Shown piece by piece: positions 1-10,200 of a stretch of DNA of 64,000 nucleotides; position 1 is the stretch's first letter; each line of letters starts with the position of its first letter. Source of the stretch: Calothrix parasitica NIES-267 (GTDB lineage Bacteria > Cyanobacteriota > Cyanobacteriia > Cyanobacteriales > Nostocaceae); NCBI RefSeq assembly GCF_002368095.1, contig NZ_AP018227.1:5608901-5672900 (forward strand). The letters run 5' to 3'. Below the pieces are notes generated by a model. The model was given only the letters and a program-made list of their open reading frames with translations, did not search any database and was not told where the DNA came from. The position numbers and the translations under genes are program-made.

Positions 1-896
1 TTATTATCAATTCAGATTCTACGGATGCAACTCTTTCGATAGTTAATCAAATTAAAGACGAGAGAATTAAAGTTTTTTCTTATCCCAAAGCAAATGTAGC
101 CGTCAATCGCAATCGTGGATTCAAACATGCTACTGGTGATTATATTACTTTTTTAGATGCAGATGATTTATGGACTGCTGATAAATTAACAGCGCAATAT
201 ACAGCTTTACAATCAAATCCACAAGCTGGTGTTGCTTATAGTTGGACGAACTGTATCGATAAGAATAGTAAGTTTCTCCGTAAAACTTCTCATGTAGATT
301 GGAATGGAGATGTTTATTCTAAATTTTTGTTAGACGATTTTATTGGTAACGGTTCCAACGTGATGATTCGTCGAGACGTTTTAAGCGAAATTGGTGGTTT
401 TGATGAAACATTAACTAACGCTCAAGATACTGATATGTGGTTGAAGTTATCAGCTATCACTGATTTTGTTTGCGTACCGAAAGCACAAGTTCTCTATCGT
501 ATTCTTCCTAACTCTATGTCATCGAATGTGCTGGGATTGGAAAAATCGAATTTAGAAGTAATTCAACGCGCTTTTGCTCGTGAAAAAGCAAAAACATTGC
601 AACATCTAAAACCCATAGCCATTGCAAACCTTTATAAATACCTGTGCCATAAAGTTTTAACAGCACCACCAGGAAAGCAGCAAAGTAGAGTTGCAGTCAG
701 ATTTTTATTTACTGCGATAAAAACAGATATCAGTCTTCTATTTAAACCAGTAATTTTTAAAGCTACTTTAAAACTGATAGCGATGGTTGTTTTACCTCCG
801 AACTTAGCAACTAAAGTCTTGCAAAAACTGCCTCGTTTATCAAATACAAGTACGTTTTTGGGATATGAAAAAACCGCTCAATGTTATTTTTCTTAA
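1..896 (+). CDS. Family 2 glycosyltransferase, 5' end cut by window edge
   Basis: The reading frame is open from base 3 to the stop at 894-896, so this is the C-terminal ~297 residues of a gene starting upstream of the window. The fragment opens inside the nucleotide-sugar binding region (INSDSTD, where the two next paralogues have DDGSTD or NDGSTD) and carries the metal-binding loop FLDADDLW and a QDTDMWLKL block, as in inverting GT-A family 2 enzymes. It aligns over its length with the next two genes, so the three form a tandem paralogous array. Such enzymes move a sugar from a nucleotide-sugar donor to a polysaccharide or lipid acceptor; donor and acceptor cannot be read here. The departure from DDGSTD could alter donor binding. 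Confidence 0.88.
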   Translation, partial: IINSDSTDATLSIVNQIKDERIKVFSYPKANVAVNRNRGFKHATGDYITFLDADDLWTADKLTAQYTALQSNPQAGVAYSWTNCIDKNSKFLRKTSHVDWNGDVYSKFLLDDFIGNGSNVMIRRDVLSEIGGFDETLTNAQDTDMWLKLSAITDFVCVPKAQVLYRILPNSMSSNVLGLEKSNLEVIQRAFAREKAKTLQHLKPIAIANLYKYLCHKVLTAPPGKQQSRVAVRFLFTAIKTDISLLFKPVIFKATLKLIAMVVLPPNLATKVLQKLPRLSNTSTFLGYEKTAQCYFS

Positions 897-1030
897 TTTG
901 GTGATATTAGTTATATCAATCAAACATAAATAAACTTATTGTTTTTAATCAGGACTGTTTTCTACCTTGTTTCGATAATTTATCCAAAGCTTGAAAAAGC
1001 TAATTATCACAAATCAAGGAATTTAAAACA

Positions 1031-1966
1031 ATGCCTATTTCAGTTATAGTACCTGTCTTTAATGGAGAGTTAACAATTCAAGAAACGATTAATTCAATAT
1101 TGAATCAAACTTTTAAAAATATAGAAGTAATAATCAGCGATGATGGCTCTACAGATTCAACATTAGAAATTGTCAGTAACATCTCAGATTCCCGCATCAA
1201 AATATTGTCTTATCCAAACGCTGGTGTCTCAGCAAGTCGCAATCGCGGAATTTATCAGGCTAAGGGAGAATATATTTCATTCATGGATGCCGATGATTTA
1301 TGGACACCCGATAAACTAGAATTGCAATGGCAAGCTTTGCAAGATAATCCGCAAGCAGCTGTAGCTTATAGTTGGACTGATTATATTAGTGAATCGAATC
1401 AATTTATTAAAGCTGGTAGAAGGATTAAAGCCAACGGTGACGTTTTTAGCAAACTTTTAGTTAGTAACTTTTTAGAAAATGGTTCTAACCCTTTAATTAG
1501 TAAAGAAGCATTAGAAAAGGTTGGTGGTTTTGATGAATCACTTTCCGTAGCAGAAGATAAAGATATGTGGTTGCGTCTGGCTAATAATTACGAATTTGTT
1601 TGTGTCGAGAAACCACAAATTTTGTACAGAAGTTCGATGAATTCGCTTTCTAGTAATCTCAAAAATATGGAAGCTACATCTTTGAAAGTCATTGACCGTG
1701 GTTTCAGTTACCCAAAAGCTGATAAATTTCAGAACCTGAAAAAACAAACTATCTCAAATTTTTATAAATATCTAACTTTTAAAGCCATTGAAGCCAAACC
1801 CCAAAAAGGTAGAACTACAACAACTATATATTTTTTATGGAATTATATAAAAAATAATCCTACGGCAATCATGGATAAAAAGTTGATGATAATAATTTCT
1901 GTGAAACTTTTATTTCCTAAACTATCTCAGCGAGTTATTCAATTTAGAAAGACAGCATCAACATAA
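1031..1966 (+). CDS. Family 2 glycosyltransferase (tandem paralogue 2)
   Basis: A 311-residue GT-A fold enzyme. It has the N-terminal ISVIVPVFN strand, DDGSTD near residues 38-43, SASRNRG near 68-74, the DADDLW metal-binding loop near 86-91, and EDKDMWLRL near 175-183, which supplies the probable catalytic acidic residue. No membrane helix precedes the domain, so it should be cytoplasmic or peripheral. An AAGGA sequence lies about 10 bases before the ATG. It follows the first paralogue by 134 bp and precedes the third by 67 bp, probably as one transcription unit. A role in exopolysaccharide or glycan assembly is inferred from family; acceptor unknown. Confidence 0.9.
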   Translation: MPISVIVPVFNGELTIQETINSILNQTFKNIEVIISDDGSTDSTLEIVSNISDSRIKILSYPNAGVSASRNRGIYQAKGEYISFMDADDLWTPDKLELQWQALQDNPQAAVAYSWTDYISESNQFIKAGRRIKANGDVFSKLLVSNFLENGSNPLISKEALEKVGGFDESLSVAEDKDMWLRLANNYEFVCVEKPQILYRSSMNSLSSNLKNMEATSLKVIDRGFSYPKADKFQNLKKQTISNFYKYLTFKAIEAKPQKGRTTTTIYFLWNYIKNNPTAIMDKKLMIIISVKLLFPKLSQRVIQFRKTAST

Positions 1967-2033
1967 AGAATATTTTTAATAGCCTTTAGTAGATAAGATA
2001 AGCACAGATAGCATCTCACCATATTTAAATCAA

Positions 2034-2993
2034 ATGAATATTTCTGTAATAATTCCTGTTTTTAATGGAGCAGCAACTATTGAGGAAACCATTAACTCAA
2101 TATTAAATCAAACTTTTAAAGATATAGAGATAATTATAATTAACGATGGTTCTACAGATGCGACTTTAGAAATTATTGAAAAAATATCCGATACACGCAT
2201 CAAAATATTTTCCTATCCCAACGCTGGTTTATCAGCAAGTCGCAATCGCGGAATTTCTCAAGCTAAAGGTGAATATATTTCTTTTATTGATGCCGATGAT
2301 TTATGGACACCCGATAAACTAGAATCACAATGGCAAGCTTTACAAGAAAATCCTCAAGCTGCTGTTGCTTATAGTTGGACGAATTATATTGATGAATCCA
2401 GTAAATTTCTCAAATCCGGTAGAAGAATTAAAGTTAACGGTGATGCTTTCAGCAAACTTTTAGTAACGAACTTTTTAGAAAATGGTTCTAATCCGTTAAT
2501 CCGTAAAACAGCTTTAGAAAAAGTTGGTGGTTTTGATGAATCACTTTCCGCAGCAGAAGATAAAGATATGTGGTTGCGTCTTGCAATTTATCAGGAGTTT
2601 ATTTGTGTAGAAGAACCGCAAATTTTGTACAGAACCTCAACGACTTCAATGTCTACTAATCTTAAAAGACAAGAAGCTGAATCTTTAAAAGTAATTGAAC
2701 GTGCTTTTAACTATCCCAAAGCCGAAAAATTACAGCATTTAAAAAAACAAAGTCTTTCACATCTTTATAAATACTTGACTTTTAAAGCAATAGAAGCACC
2801 TCCGAAACAGCGTCAAACTCTAACTGCTATATATTTTTGGTGGAATTGCATTAAAAACAATCCTGCGATGCTGAAAAATAAAAACGTGATGATAATTGCC
2901 GTTTTGAAAATTTTCTTTCCTCGACTTGTTCAAAAATGTAGAGACGTAGCAGTGCTACGTCTCCATCAGCGTTTCGGAAACACAACAAATTAA
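2034..2993 (+). CDS. Family 2 glycosyltransferase (tandem paralogue 3), repeat-derived C-terminus
   Basis: A 319-residue paralogue of the preceding gene with long stretches of near-identity, including NDGSTD, SASRNRG, DADDLW and EDKDMWLRL. The catalytic region looks intact. Its last ~18 residues (starting CRDVAVLRLH) do not resemble the ends of the two paralogues; they are encoded by a GTAGAGACGTAGC-type palindromic repeat at 2938-2963, so an interspersed repeat has replaced the natural C-terminus. Function otherwise as for the neighbours: transfer of a sugar from a nucleotide donor. The tandem arrangement suggests recent duplication. Confidence 0.9.
   Translation: MNISVIIPVFNGAATIEETINSILNQTFKDIEIIIINDGSTDATLEIIEKISDTRIKIFSYPNAGLSASRNRGISQAKGEYISFIDADDLWTPDKLESQWQALQENPQAAVAYSWTNYIDESSKFLKSGRRIKVNGDAFSKLLVTNFLENGSNPLIRKTALEKVGGFDESLSAAEDKDMWLRLAIYQEFICVEEPQILYRTSTTSMSTNLKRQEAESLKVIERAFNYPKAEKLQHLKKQSLSHLYKYLTFKAIEAPPKQRQTLTAIYFWWNCIKNNPAMLKNKNVMIIAVLKIFFPRLVQKCRDVAVLRLHQRFGNTTN
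2938..2963. repeat. Palindromic GAGACGTAGC repeat inside the end of a CDS
   Basis: The arms GAGACGTAGCA (2941-2951) and TGCTACGTCTC (2953-2963) are perfectly complementary around one base. Related copies lie at 3174-3205, 16923-16945, 17041-17066, 32471-32497 and 55916-55942. Confidence 0.85.
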
Positions 2994-3374
2994 TTTCATC
3001 AGATTACGATATTATTTCAATAAATTATCGTTTTAATCTAACTTCTTGCACCATTCGGGTGGAAGCTCAAAGAAACCCGGTTTCTAGTTGTGAAAACATT
3101 ACTATCTCGTTTTGAAATTGGAAAGAAACCGGGTTTCTGCAACTACTGAAAGATGTAAGTTTAATCCAAAATACGGGGAGACATAGCACTGCTACGTCTC
3201 TACACAATACACAATCTATGGTAGGGAAATCCGAATAACTTTTATAGGGCAAACAATCCAGCAATTTGAGTACAATTTATTCGCGAAAGCATTTAAAATC
3301 CTGATTGATAATAACCATGCTTTCCTCGTCAGGTAAAGTGGGGTGTTAGGGATTTATTACCCCAATAATCATTA
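2994..3374. repeat. Gene-free gap with two repeat families
   Basis: No gene is visible. Two copies of a palindromic AGAAACC(C/G)GGTTTCT repeat lie near 3070-3085 and 3123-3138, and a degenerate copy of the GAGACGTAGC repeat at 3174-3205. Both are typical dispersed repeats of cyanobacterial intergenic DNA. Confidence 0.65.
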
Positions 3375-3413
3375 GGCAAAATGCGGTGTGGATTTTCCTC
3401 CCGCATTATTGCC
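3375..3413 (+). promoter_or_regulatory. Hairpin in the htpG leader
   Basis: AATGCGG (3380-3386) pairs with CCGCATT (3401-3407), extended outward by GGCAA and TTGCC. It ends about 30 bases before the htpG ATG, so it would lie in the mRNA leader or overlap the promoter. No CIRCE operator (TTAGCACTC inverted repeat) was seen. Confidence 0.4.
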
Positions 3414-3444
3414 GTAGAATATTTGTATTTATCGCGATTAAATT

Positions 3445-5460
3445 ATGTTAGAACAAGGTACCATCAGTATCCATACTGAGAATATTTTCCCGATTATCAA
3501 GAAATCTCTTTACTCAGACCATCAAATCTTTTTACGGGAACTGGTATCAAATGCTGTTGATGCTATCCAAAAGCTGCAAATGGTAGCTCGTTCCGGTGAA
3601 TTCTCTGGTGAAATCGGCGAATCGGAAATTATTCTTGCTGTAGATAAAGATAAGAAAACTCTTTCTATTACCGATAATGGTATCGGTATGACAGTAGACG
3701 AAGTTAAGAAATATATCAACCAGGTTGCTTTTTCTAGCGCTGAAGAATTCGTTCAGAAATACAAAGGTTCTTCCGACCAGCCAATTATCGGTCATTTTGG
3801 ATTGGGTTTTTACTCTTCCTTTATGGTCGCTAAGCACGTTGAAATCGATACTTTATCTTACAAAGAAGGAGCAAAACCAGTTCACTGGAGTTGCGATGGT
3901 TCACCGAAATTCACTTTAGAAGAATCATCCCGGACAACTCGGGGTACTACAATTACTCTTCACCTCATGGAAGAGGAAGAAGAATTTGTAGAAGAAGCAA
4001 GAGTCAAGAATCTTGTTAAAACTTATTGCGATTTTATGCCAGTACCCATCAAACTGGATGGTGAGGAATTAAATCGACAAAAAGCACCGTGGCGAGAATC
4101 TCCCAGTAATTTGACCAAAGAAGATTACATGGAATTCTACCGCTATCTATATCCTTTCGAGGAAGAACCTTTATTATGGGTACATTTGAATACCGATTAT
4201 CCCTTCATCATTAACGGTATTTTGTACTTCCCCAAACTCAAACCCGACGTTGACGTTAGTAAAGGACAAACCAAACTATTTTGCAACCAGGTATTTGTTA
4301 GCGACAACTGCGAAGAAATCATTCCTCAATTTCTGCTGCCAATGCGGGGTGTGATTGATAGTACCGATATTCCGCTTAACGTATCCCGTAGTGCATTGCA
4401 AGGCGATCGCACCGTTAAAAGAATCGGCGATTACATTGCTAAAAAAGTTGGCGACAGGCTCAAACAACTGTACCGCGACGACCGCGAGCAGTATATCCAT
4501 GCTTGGAAAGATTTAGCAACCTTCGTTAAATTTGGGGTGATGAACGATGAAAAATTCCAAAAGCAAGTTGAAGATATCGTAGTTTTCCGTACTACCAAAG
4601 AATCGGAAAACACTGAAGCAGCAGCAGAACCCGCCGAAGCCCCCGCAGTAGAAGTACAGTCTCAAGAAGGCGACGTATGGCAAGACGTTACCCCTGGTGG
4701 TGAAGGAGCAGAAAATCCTGAATCCGCTCAAAAACCAGCATTACCTTACGTAACCATCAAAGAATATTTAGACAGAAACAAAGAAAGTCACGAAAATCGC
4801 GTCTTCTACTGTACCGATGCAGCATCACAAGCAGCTTACGTAGAATTACACAAAAATCAAGGTTTAGAAGTCTTATACTTAGACTCCTTCATCGACACCC
4901 ACTTTATTAACTTCCTCGAACGCGAATACAACGAAGTCAAATTTACTCGCGTAGACTCCGACTTAGACAACACCTTATTGGACAAAGATAAATCCAGCGA
5001 AATAGTAGACCCAACAACCAACAAAACCCGAGGAGACACAATCAAAGAAATCTTTGAGAAAGCCCTCAACAAACCAAAACTCAACATTCGCACCGAAGCA
5101 TTAAAATCCGACAATCCCCAAGGAACACCACCAGCAATGGTATTGTTACCAGAAATTTTACGTCGCTTGCGAGAAATGAACGCCATGATGCAGCAGCAAA
5201 GCGCAGAATTCCCCGAAGAACACGTATTATTAGTTAATACAGCCCATCCGCTGATACAAAACCTAGAAAATCTCAACCAAGGTAGTATCATTCAAGGTGA
5301 CGGACAATCCTCCAACGCCGAAATAGTCAACTCAATTTGTCAACACGTCTACGACTTAGCCCTAATGTCCCAAAAAGGCTTCGACGCAGACGGAATGAAA
5401 TCCTTCGTAGAGCGTTCCAACGAAGTACTTACCAAGCTGACAAAACAAGTAGCTAAGTGA
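3445..5460 (+). CDS. htpG: HtpG, bacterial Hsp90 chaperone
   Basis: A 671-residue Hsp90-family ATP-dependent chaperone of the cytosol. The N-terminal GHKL ATPase shows the Bergerat motifs in order: ELVSNAVDAI near residues 29-38 (Glu/Asn), ITDNGIGM near 74-81, GHFGLGFYSSF near 116-126 and GTTITLHL near 166-173. Middle and dimerisation domains follow. An Ala/Glu/Pro-rich low-complexity linker (about 390-435) inside the middle domain is longer than in E. coli HtpG. Cyanobacterial HtpG is known to support heat, cold and light-stress tolerance. Single gene, followed by repeats. Confidence 0.98.
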   Translation: MLEQGTISIHTENIFPIIKKSLYSDHQIFLRELVSNAVDAIQKLQMVARSGEFSGEIGESEIILAVDKDKKTLSITDNGIGMTVDEVKKYINQVAFSSAEEFVQKYKGSSDQPIIGHFGLGFYSSFMVAKHVEIDTLSYKEGAKPVHWSCDGSPKFTLEESSRTTRGTTITLHLMEEEEEFVEEARVKNLVKTYCDFMPVPIKLDGEELNRQKAPWRESPSNLTKEDYMEFYRYLYPFEEEPLLWVHLNTDYPFIINGILYFPKLKPDVDVSKGQTKLFCNQVFVSDNCEEIIPQFLLPMRGVIDSTDIPLNVSRSALQGDRTVKRIGDYIAKKVGDRLKQLYRDDREQYIHAWKDLATFVKFGVMNDEKFQKQVEDIVVFRTTKESENTEAAAEPAEAPAVEVQSQEGDVWQDVTPGGEGAENPESAQKPALPYVTIKEYLDRNKESHENRVFYCTDAASQAAYVELHKNQGLEVLYLDSFIDTHFINFLEREYNEVKFTRVDSDLDNTLLDKDKSSEIVDPTTNKTRGDTIKEIFEKALNKPKLNIRTEALKSDNPQGTPPAMVLLPEILRRLREMNAMMQQQSAEFPEEHVLLVNTAHPLIQNLENLNQGSIIQGDGQSSNAEIVNSICQHVYDLALMSQKGFDADGMKSFVERSNEVLTKLTKQVAK

Positions 5461-5790
5461 AACAGTGAACAGTGAGCAGTGAACAGTGAACAGTTAAGAG
5501 TTAGGAGTTAGGAGTTTTGTAGGTTGGGTTAAGCGGAGCCCAACCCAACATAGATAACACAGCAAACAGTAAAGTAAGGTCAAAGGTGGAGAATTAGGAA
5601 TAGTTAGGAGTTACGAGTTAGGAATGAGGAGTTAGGAAGTTTCAATTTCCCCTTGTCCCCCCATCTCCCCATCTTCTTTCTCTGTTCCCTATTCCCTATT
5701 CCCCGTTCCCTTTCCTAAACAACTTATTCAGAAATCAAACTGAATTCTTATAAAATAGAAAATTACGTTAAAAAATAGGAGATTCTTCAT
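5461..5790. repeat. Repeat-rich spacer between htpG and rpmB
   Basis: Holds degenerate heptameric runs (AACAGTG and GTTAGGA units) from 5461 to 5515, an inverted repeat GTAGGTTGGGTT...CCCAACCCAAC at 5519-5550, more GGAGTTA units near 5600-5635 and a pyrimidine-rich tract at 5645-5715. The rpmB promoter and the AGGAG ribosome-binding site probably lie in the last 60 bases. Confidence 0.7.
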
Positions 5791-6027
5791 ATGGCTCGTA
5801 AATGTCAACTGACTGGAAAAAAAGCGAATAACGGTTATGCAGTATCTCACTCACACCGTCGCACCAAAAAACTTCAGCAAGCGAACCTCCAAAGCAAGCG
5901 CGTTTGGTGGGCTGAAGGAAACCGCTGGGTGAGATTAAAGCTTTCTACTAAAGCAATCAAAACTTTGGAGAAGAAAGGTTTAGATGCAATGGCTAAAGAA
6001 GCTGGAATCAATCTTAATCGCGTGTAA
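5791..6027 (+). CDS. rpmB: 50S ribosomal protein L28
   Basis: A 78-residue basic protein with the L28 start [11 protein letters not shown] and the conserved [10 protein letters not shown] and WRVRLKLS-like ([10 protein letters not shown]) segments, full length for the family. It binds 23S rRNA in the large ribosomal subunit. An AGGAG ribosome-binding site lies about 10 bases before the ATG, and an intrinsic terminator follows 50 bp downstream, so it is monocistronic. Confidence 0.98.
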   Translation: MARKCQLTGKKANNGYAVSHSHRRTKKLQQANLQSKRVWWAEGNRWVRLKLSTKAIKTLEKKGLDAMAKEAGINLNRV

Positions 6028-6078
6028 ATCGGAATTGTGGGTAATCGAAATATTACCTTTTCAATTAATCAAGATTAG

Positions 6079-6115
6079 AGCCTACATATGTAATGTATGT
6101 AGGCTTTGATTTTTA
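6079..6115 (+). terminator. Intrinsic terminator of rpmB
   Basis: A perfect 10-bp stem, AGCCTACATA (6079-6088) with TATGTAGGCT (6096-6105), 7-base loop, followed by TTGATTTTTAT. Confidence 0.85.
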
Positions 6116-6131
6116 TATCTAGTTTTATTTT

Positions 6132-6370
6132 TATAGCGCGTTTCATTTGGGTGCAATACACTTTGATAAACCTCACCCCCTTCCCCTCTCCTTGTCAAGG
6201 ATACTGCTGGTCATTCAGGGGTGACACCCCTGAATGACCAAAAAACAAGGGTTTCAAGAGTGCGATCGCACTCTTGGTGATAACTCAGAATCCCTATTGA
6301 TTCGTTGGGATAAGGGGTTAGACCCACTATTCGCCAGCAGTATCCTTGTCAAGGAGAGGGGTGTATTCTA
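6132..6370. repeat. Dispersed repeat interrupted by a MITE-like element
   Basis: The sequence TATAGCGCGTTTCATTTGGG onward, through a CCTCACCCCCTTCCCCTCTCC block to GGAGAGGGGTGTATT, is the same repeat found uninterrupted at 32261-32345. Here it is split after the CAAGGA of the central palindrome by a 141-bp insertion (6202-6342). Confidence 0.8.
6202..6342. mobile_element. 141-bp non-autonomous (MITE-like) insertion
   Basis: The ends are perfect 9-bp terminal inverted repeats, TACTGCTGG (6202-6210) and CCAGCAGTA (6334-6342). Flanking it is a 13-bp direct duplication TCCTTGTCAAGGA (6189-6201 and 6343-6355). That sequence is itself near-palindromic, but its central T is the same on both sides, so it is a direct duplication rather than a longer inverted repeat. 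Inside are a 13-bp-stem hairpin (6209-6221 with 6227-6239) and a perfect 22-bp palindrome centred on a GCGATCGC octamer (6255-6276). There is no coding capacity, so movement would need a transposase elsewhere. Confidence 0.75.
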
Positions 6371-6377
6371 TACCTTG

Positions 6378-6534
6378 TAGGGTGTGTGACGGCTCGAATC
6401 ACTTATAAAACCGAACCAAATAACTTACAAAATGCCGTCACGCACCATTGAGCTTGTATTTCGTAGGGTGTGTGACGGCTCGAATCAATTATCAAACCCA
6501 AGAAACAACTTACAAAATGCCGTCACGCACCATT
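6378..6534. repeat. Two tandem copies of a ~72-bp inverted-repeat element
   Basis: Copies at 6378-6449 and 6464-6534 share TAGGGTGTGTGACGGC at the start and GCCGTCACGCACCATT at the end, with the middle less conserved. Within each copy the ends are complementary, so each can form a hairpin. Confidence 0.8.
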
Positions 6535-7253
6535 TAACTAAAAGAATTTCATTTCTACACAATTAGCGTGTGATAAGCATGATGTGGTTTGTTTAATTAC
6601 ATTTTCAGTCCATTTCAATGGACTTATGCTATGAGCCTGGGGTTTGCAACCCCAGGTGGATGTGAAAACAGTCGCCTCCGTGTTTTTCCAGTTCCAAAGC
6701 TTAACCTATAAGATTTAAATATTATTTGTCATAACATTCAGTTTCACAGCTACAAAAAACCACTCCAATACAAAACCATAATATTTTTTCTCCGACTGAT
6801 AACTTTACCGTTCCAGGTGGGTACTATAACTTTAGTCAATTAATAACAACTTCATAAAGTTGTCTTGAGCTAATACTAAATTCCGTAAAAAAACAGCAAA
6901 AATTTGATGAAGCTATGGCTTTATTTTTCTTCGTCGGGTATAAATTAAATAATTCAGATAATATTTTTTTTGACCGGAAAAACACAAAAGAATTTCAAAA
7001 ACAAAATAGCATTCTTGTTTGATTTGTGAAACATTATGATACTGGTCGCCGCCAACCAAAAAACGTTTAGGTTGGCTATATTCATATATCGTTTTTTCTC
7101 ATAAAAGCCTTAGACGAGAAAAATTTAAAGCCGCATTAGAGAAAGATTGAATATCATTATTTTTCTCTATAAAAACGATAGACATTAATCTCAAAAACTT
7201 TAAAAGTAATTAATCTCAAAACTCGTATCACAACTCTTGATAGGAAAGTAGCT
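6535..7253. repeat. Long upstream region of hpsA with one palindromic pair
   Basis: No gene is visible in these ~720 bases. At 6607-6656 there is a paired palindrome (AGTCC...GGACT followed by CCTGGGG...CCCCAGG), a repeat seen again at 15938-16123. A short hairpin GCCAACC/GGTTGGC lies at 7051-7076. The rest is AT-rich and presumably contains the hpsA promoter; I could not identify sigma-factor boxes with confidence. An AGGAAAG ribosome-binding site precedes the hpsA ATG. Confidence 0.5.
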
Positions 7254-10200
7254 ATGTCGAAAAAACGTAAGTTAGTCAGGGTCATTAAAAAGTTTTATCA
7301 AAAATTTATTCGTAAATCTTCCTCTACTGTAAGAAAACAGAGTTTATGGCTTTTACGAAATTTCAGAGTTACTAAAAGGCGGCAAAATTCGGCTAATAGT
7401 GGTTTTGTATTACCTACTGTAGCAATGGTTTCGTTAGTAGTTGTGTTGTTGACTATTGCGATTATGTTTAGGTCGTTTGAGCGGTCTAAGAATGCGAGTA
7501 ATGTTAGGGTTAATCAGGCGGTTTTGAATGCTGCCACTCCGGCATTAGATAGGGCAAGAGCGAAGATTGATAAGTTATTTATAGACCCTAGATTACCTCG
7601 TTCTACACCTAACGATTTTTCGCTTACAGAAGTAATTTCTAAGAACGTAAGTGAATTTACTTTTGGTGATGAGATGCAGTTAACCCTGTCTTATGATGTT
7701 GATGGTAAGGGTGGGATTAAGGATGACGAAAAGTTAAATACAGCTTGGAAATATCCAGTAGATACCGATAATAACGGTAAGTATGATAGTTATACGCTTT
7801 ACGGTATTTATTTTACTAATCCACCTACTAGCGGTGGAAATCCGACTAGAGCAAGAAGTCCTTTAGATGCAAGAACACCTCCTATGAACGAGGTTCAAGG
7901 TGGCGATAAATGCGATAGGGGTGATAAAACTAGCGCTTCATTGATAGGTTCTCAAGGTTGGTATGAAAGTAATGGAGTTTTGAAAAGAAGTCTTTTTGTT
8001 TACACTACAACTTTGCCAATTACAGACGATAAAGGACTTAGTAATGAGTACGAAATATTCAGGGGGAATAAAGGTTTTGCAGCTTTAGAATATCAGCAAG
8101 ACAGAGAACGTCGTCCGCTTACAAGTAATGCGGTATTGTATAACGATGACTTAGAGATTGCTCCTGGTGGTGGAATTAAATTAAACGGGCGGATTTTTAC
8201 CAACTCTAATTTATTAACTGTAAAGACAAAAGATGGAGATATCGAATTTTTCCTAGTTAGCAGTCCTGATTCTTGCTACTACAATGCAACAAATAGCAAG
8301 ATTGTGATTGGAGGTAACGTTGCAAATGCTCGTATCAGAGATACTACAGATAAAGTCAGTAATAATGAAGTAAAAGTACATTTATTCAAAGATTCAGGTG
8401 TTGGTAATAAACCAACAATCGATGAAGATAACAAATCTACAAACGTTGCAGGAGGAAGCGATGTTGCTTACAACGGTGAGGCTTATGAAAGACGAATTAA
8501 TCTTCTTGTTAAGGCTGCTAAACGTAAAACTGATGCTTCTCTCCCCAGCGAGGTTACTGATGAACTAAAAAAAATAACTGATGCTGATGCAAGTTTAGAT
8601 AAAAATACCGTAAAAGAACGATTATTAAAGACTTACTTTAGAAAACGCACCCGACGCGTTCCCTATGCAGAAGTACCTTTAAATGATATGAGTAAAGCTT
8701 TGGGTTCCTACACAGAATTCAATGTTCTTGGTACCACTAGTGGTGAATCTATGCGACCCAAAGATAACTGGGTTTTTCCATTTAATCCTGCTAATGGAAC
8801 GGCTCATGGTGGATACGCAAATTTACCACTAAAAGCAGACGGAGACAAAATTAAATTACCAGCACAAGCAACAGATTTCCCTGAACCGGAAGGTGAAGAA
8901 AAATTCCTTGGGGATAGAGTTTTAGTTGGTAATAATATGCCAGAAATGTGGTGGGATGCTAGCAAAAATAAATTTGTTAGTCAAGAAGAAGCAGGTCAAG
9001 AAATTAATGGTAAGAAATGGGATGAAGGTGATGGTACGCGCAAACGTTATCCCCAAGTAAGACAATTAGACGACCTGGGAGCAACTGGTCGTAATGAATT
9101 TTGGGAACAGTCCGCCGCTGAATACCCTACTGATAAGTTAGATGTAGTAGGTGGTTTAAGAGTAATAACAGGTGCGGGAATTTACTTGCCTAATGACTAC
9201 AATCCCAGTAGCCGTAGCTTTACCAAAACTCAAGAGACTGTTTGGGCAGATAATATGCCGATGGGTGTAACCAGCGAGGCTGAAGGTTTACCTGATGATA
9301 AAACACCTTATCTACAAATGCGAGCTGCCGTAGTTTATCATTTTCAAAACGATACATATAAACCAGGAACCAGTAATCCTCAAACGCCTATTGCATGCGT
9401 TAGCTCCTTCTATGACCCCACTAATGAGGATACAGCAAAGAATGAGGAAAGATATAAGAGTAAAACACTTTCTTGGAATACAGATTCTAATGGTAAATCG
9501 AATAATGGTATAGTCTACGGTCCTCCTAATGGTCTTAGGTCAACTTATTTAAGAGTTCTTGAGTACCAAGCTTCTCTAAAATATCCCAGTGGACGTTTAG
9601 TAAACAAACAACTAAAAAAAGCTTTAGATAAAGGTACTACTGGAAAGCTGACTTTATCAGAAAAATCTGCTTTAGACTCTGGAATTTGTGCCTTACAAAT
9701 TATGGACGGTACCCTTAGTCCTGTTACTGGTAGTAGTCCTATTCCTCATGGTGCCATTTCAGAAAAAGCCTTTTTGGATGCAAGGCAAATTAAAGCAATT
9801 GATAAACCAGGTGATGAAAAGAATTATGAGTTAGATGTAGAACTACGTCAGCCCTTAGAAATTCGTACCACTGTTCTAGATATGAATTTATTGCGAACAA
9901 CAAAAGCTGGTACGACAAAATATAGTACTCAGGAATATCTCTTACCTAATAGCGGTATTATTTACGCTACTCGTGATGATGCATTGCCAGACTTAAGTGA
10001 TGAAACTGTTGATATTAGTAGCACTGACTTTAAGTTAGACCCTACCCGTCGTCCTAACGGCATTATGCTTATTAAAGGTGAAGATTTAAGTCGTGTTAAC
10101 GAATGGAGACCGGAAGAAAAAGGTTTGATATTAGTAAGTGACTTACCAGTCTATATCAAAGGTGATTTTAATAAACATACAGAAGAAGAATTTTTGGAAA

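Noticed and set aside
4857-5291. 144-codon antisense frame within htpG
   Set aside because: Shadow of the htpG reading frame with no homology-like pattern.
6378-6534. CTCGAATC in a repeat, resembling a tRNA T-loop
   Set aside because: No acceptor stem, anticodon arm or D-loop can be formed around it; it belongs to a dispersed repeat.
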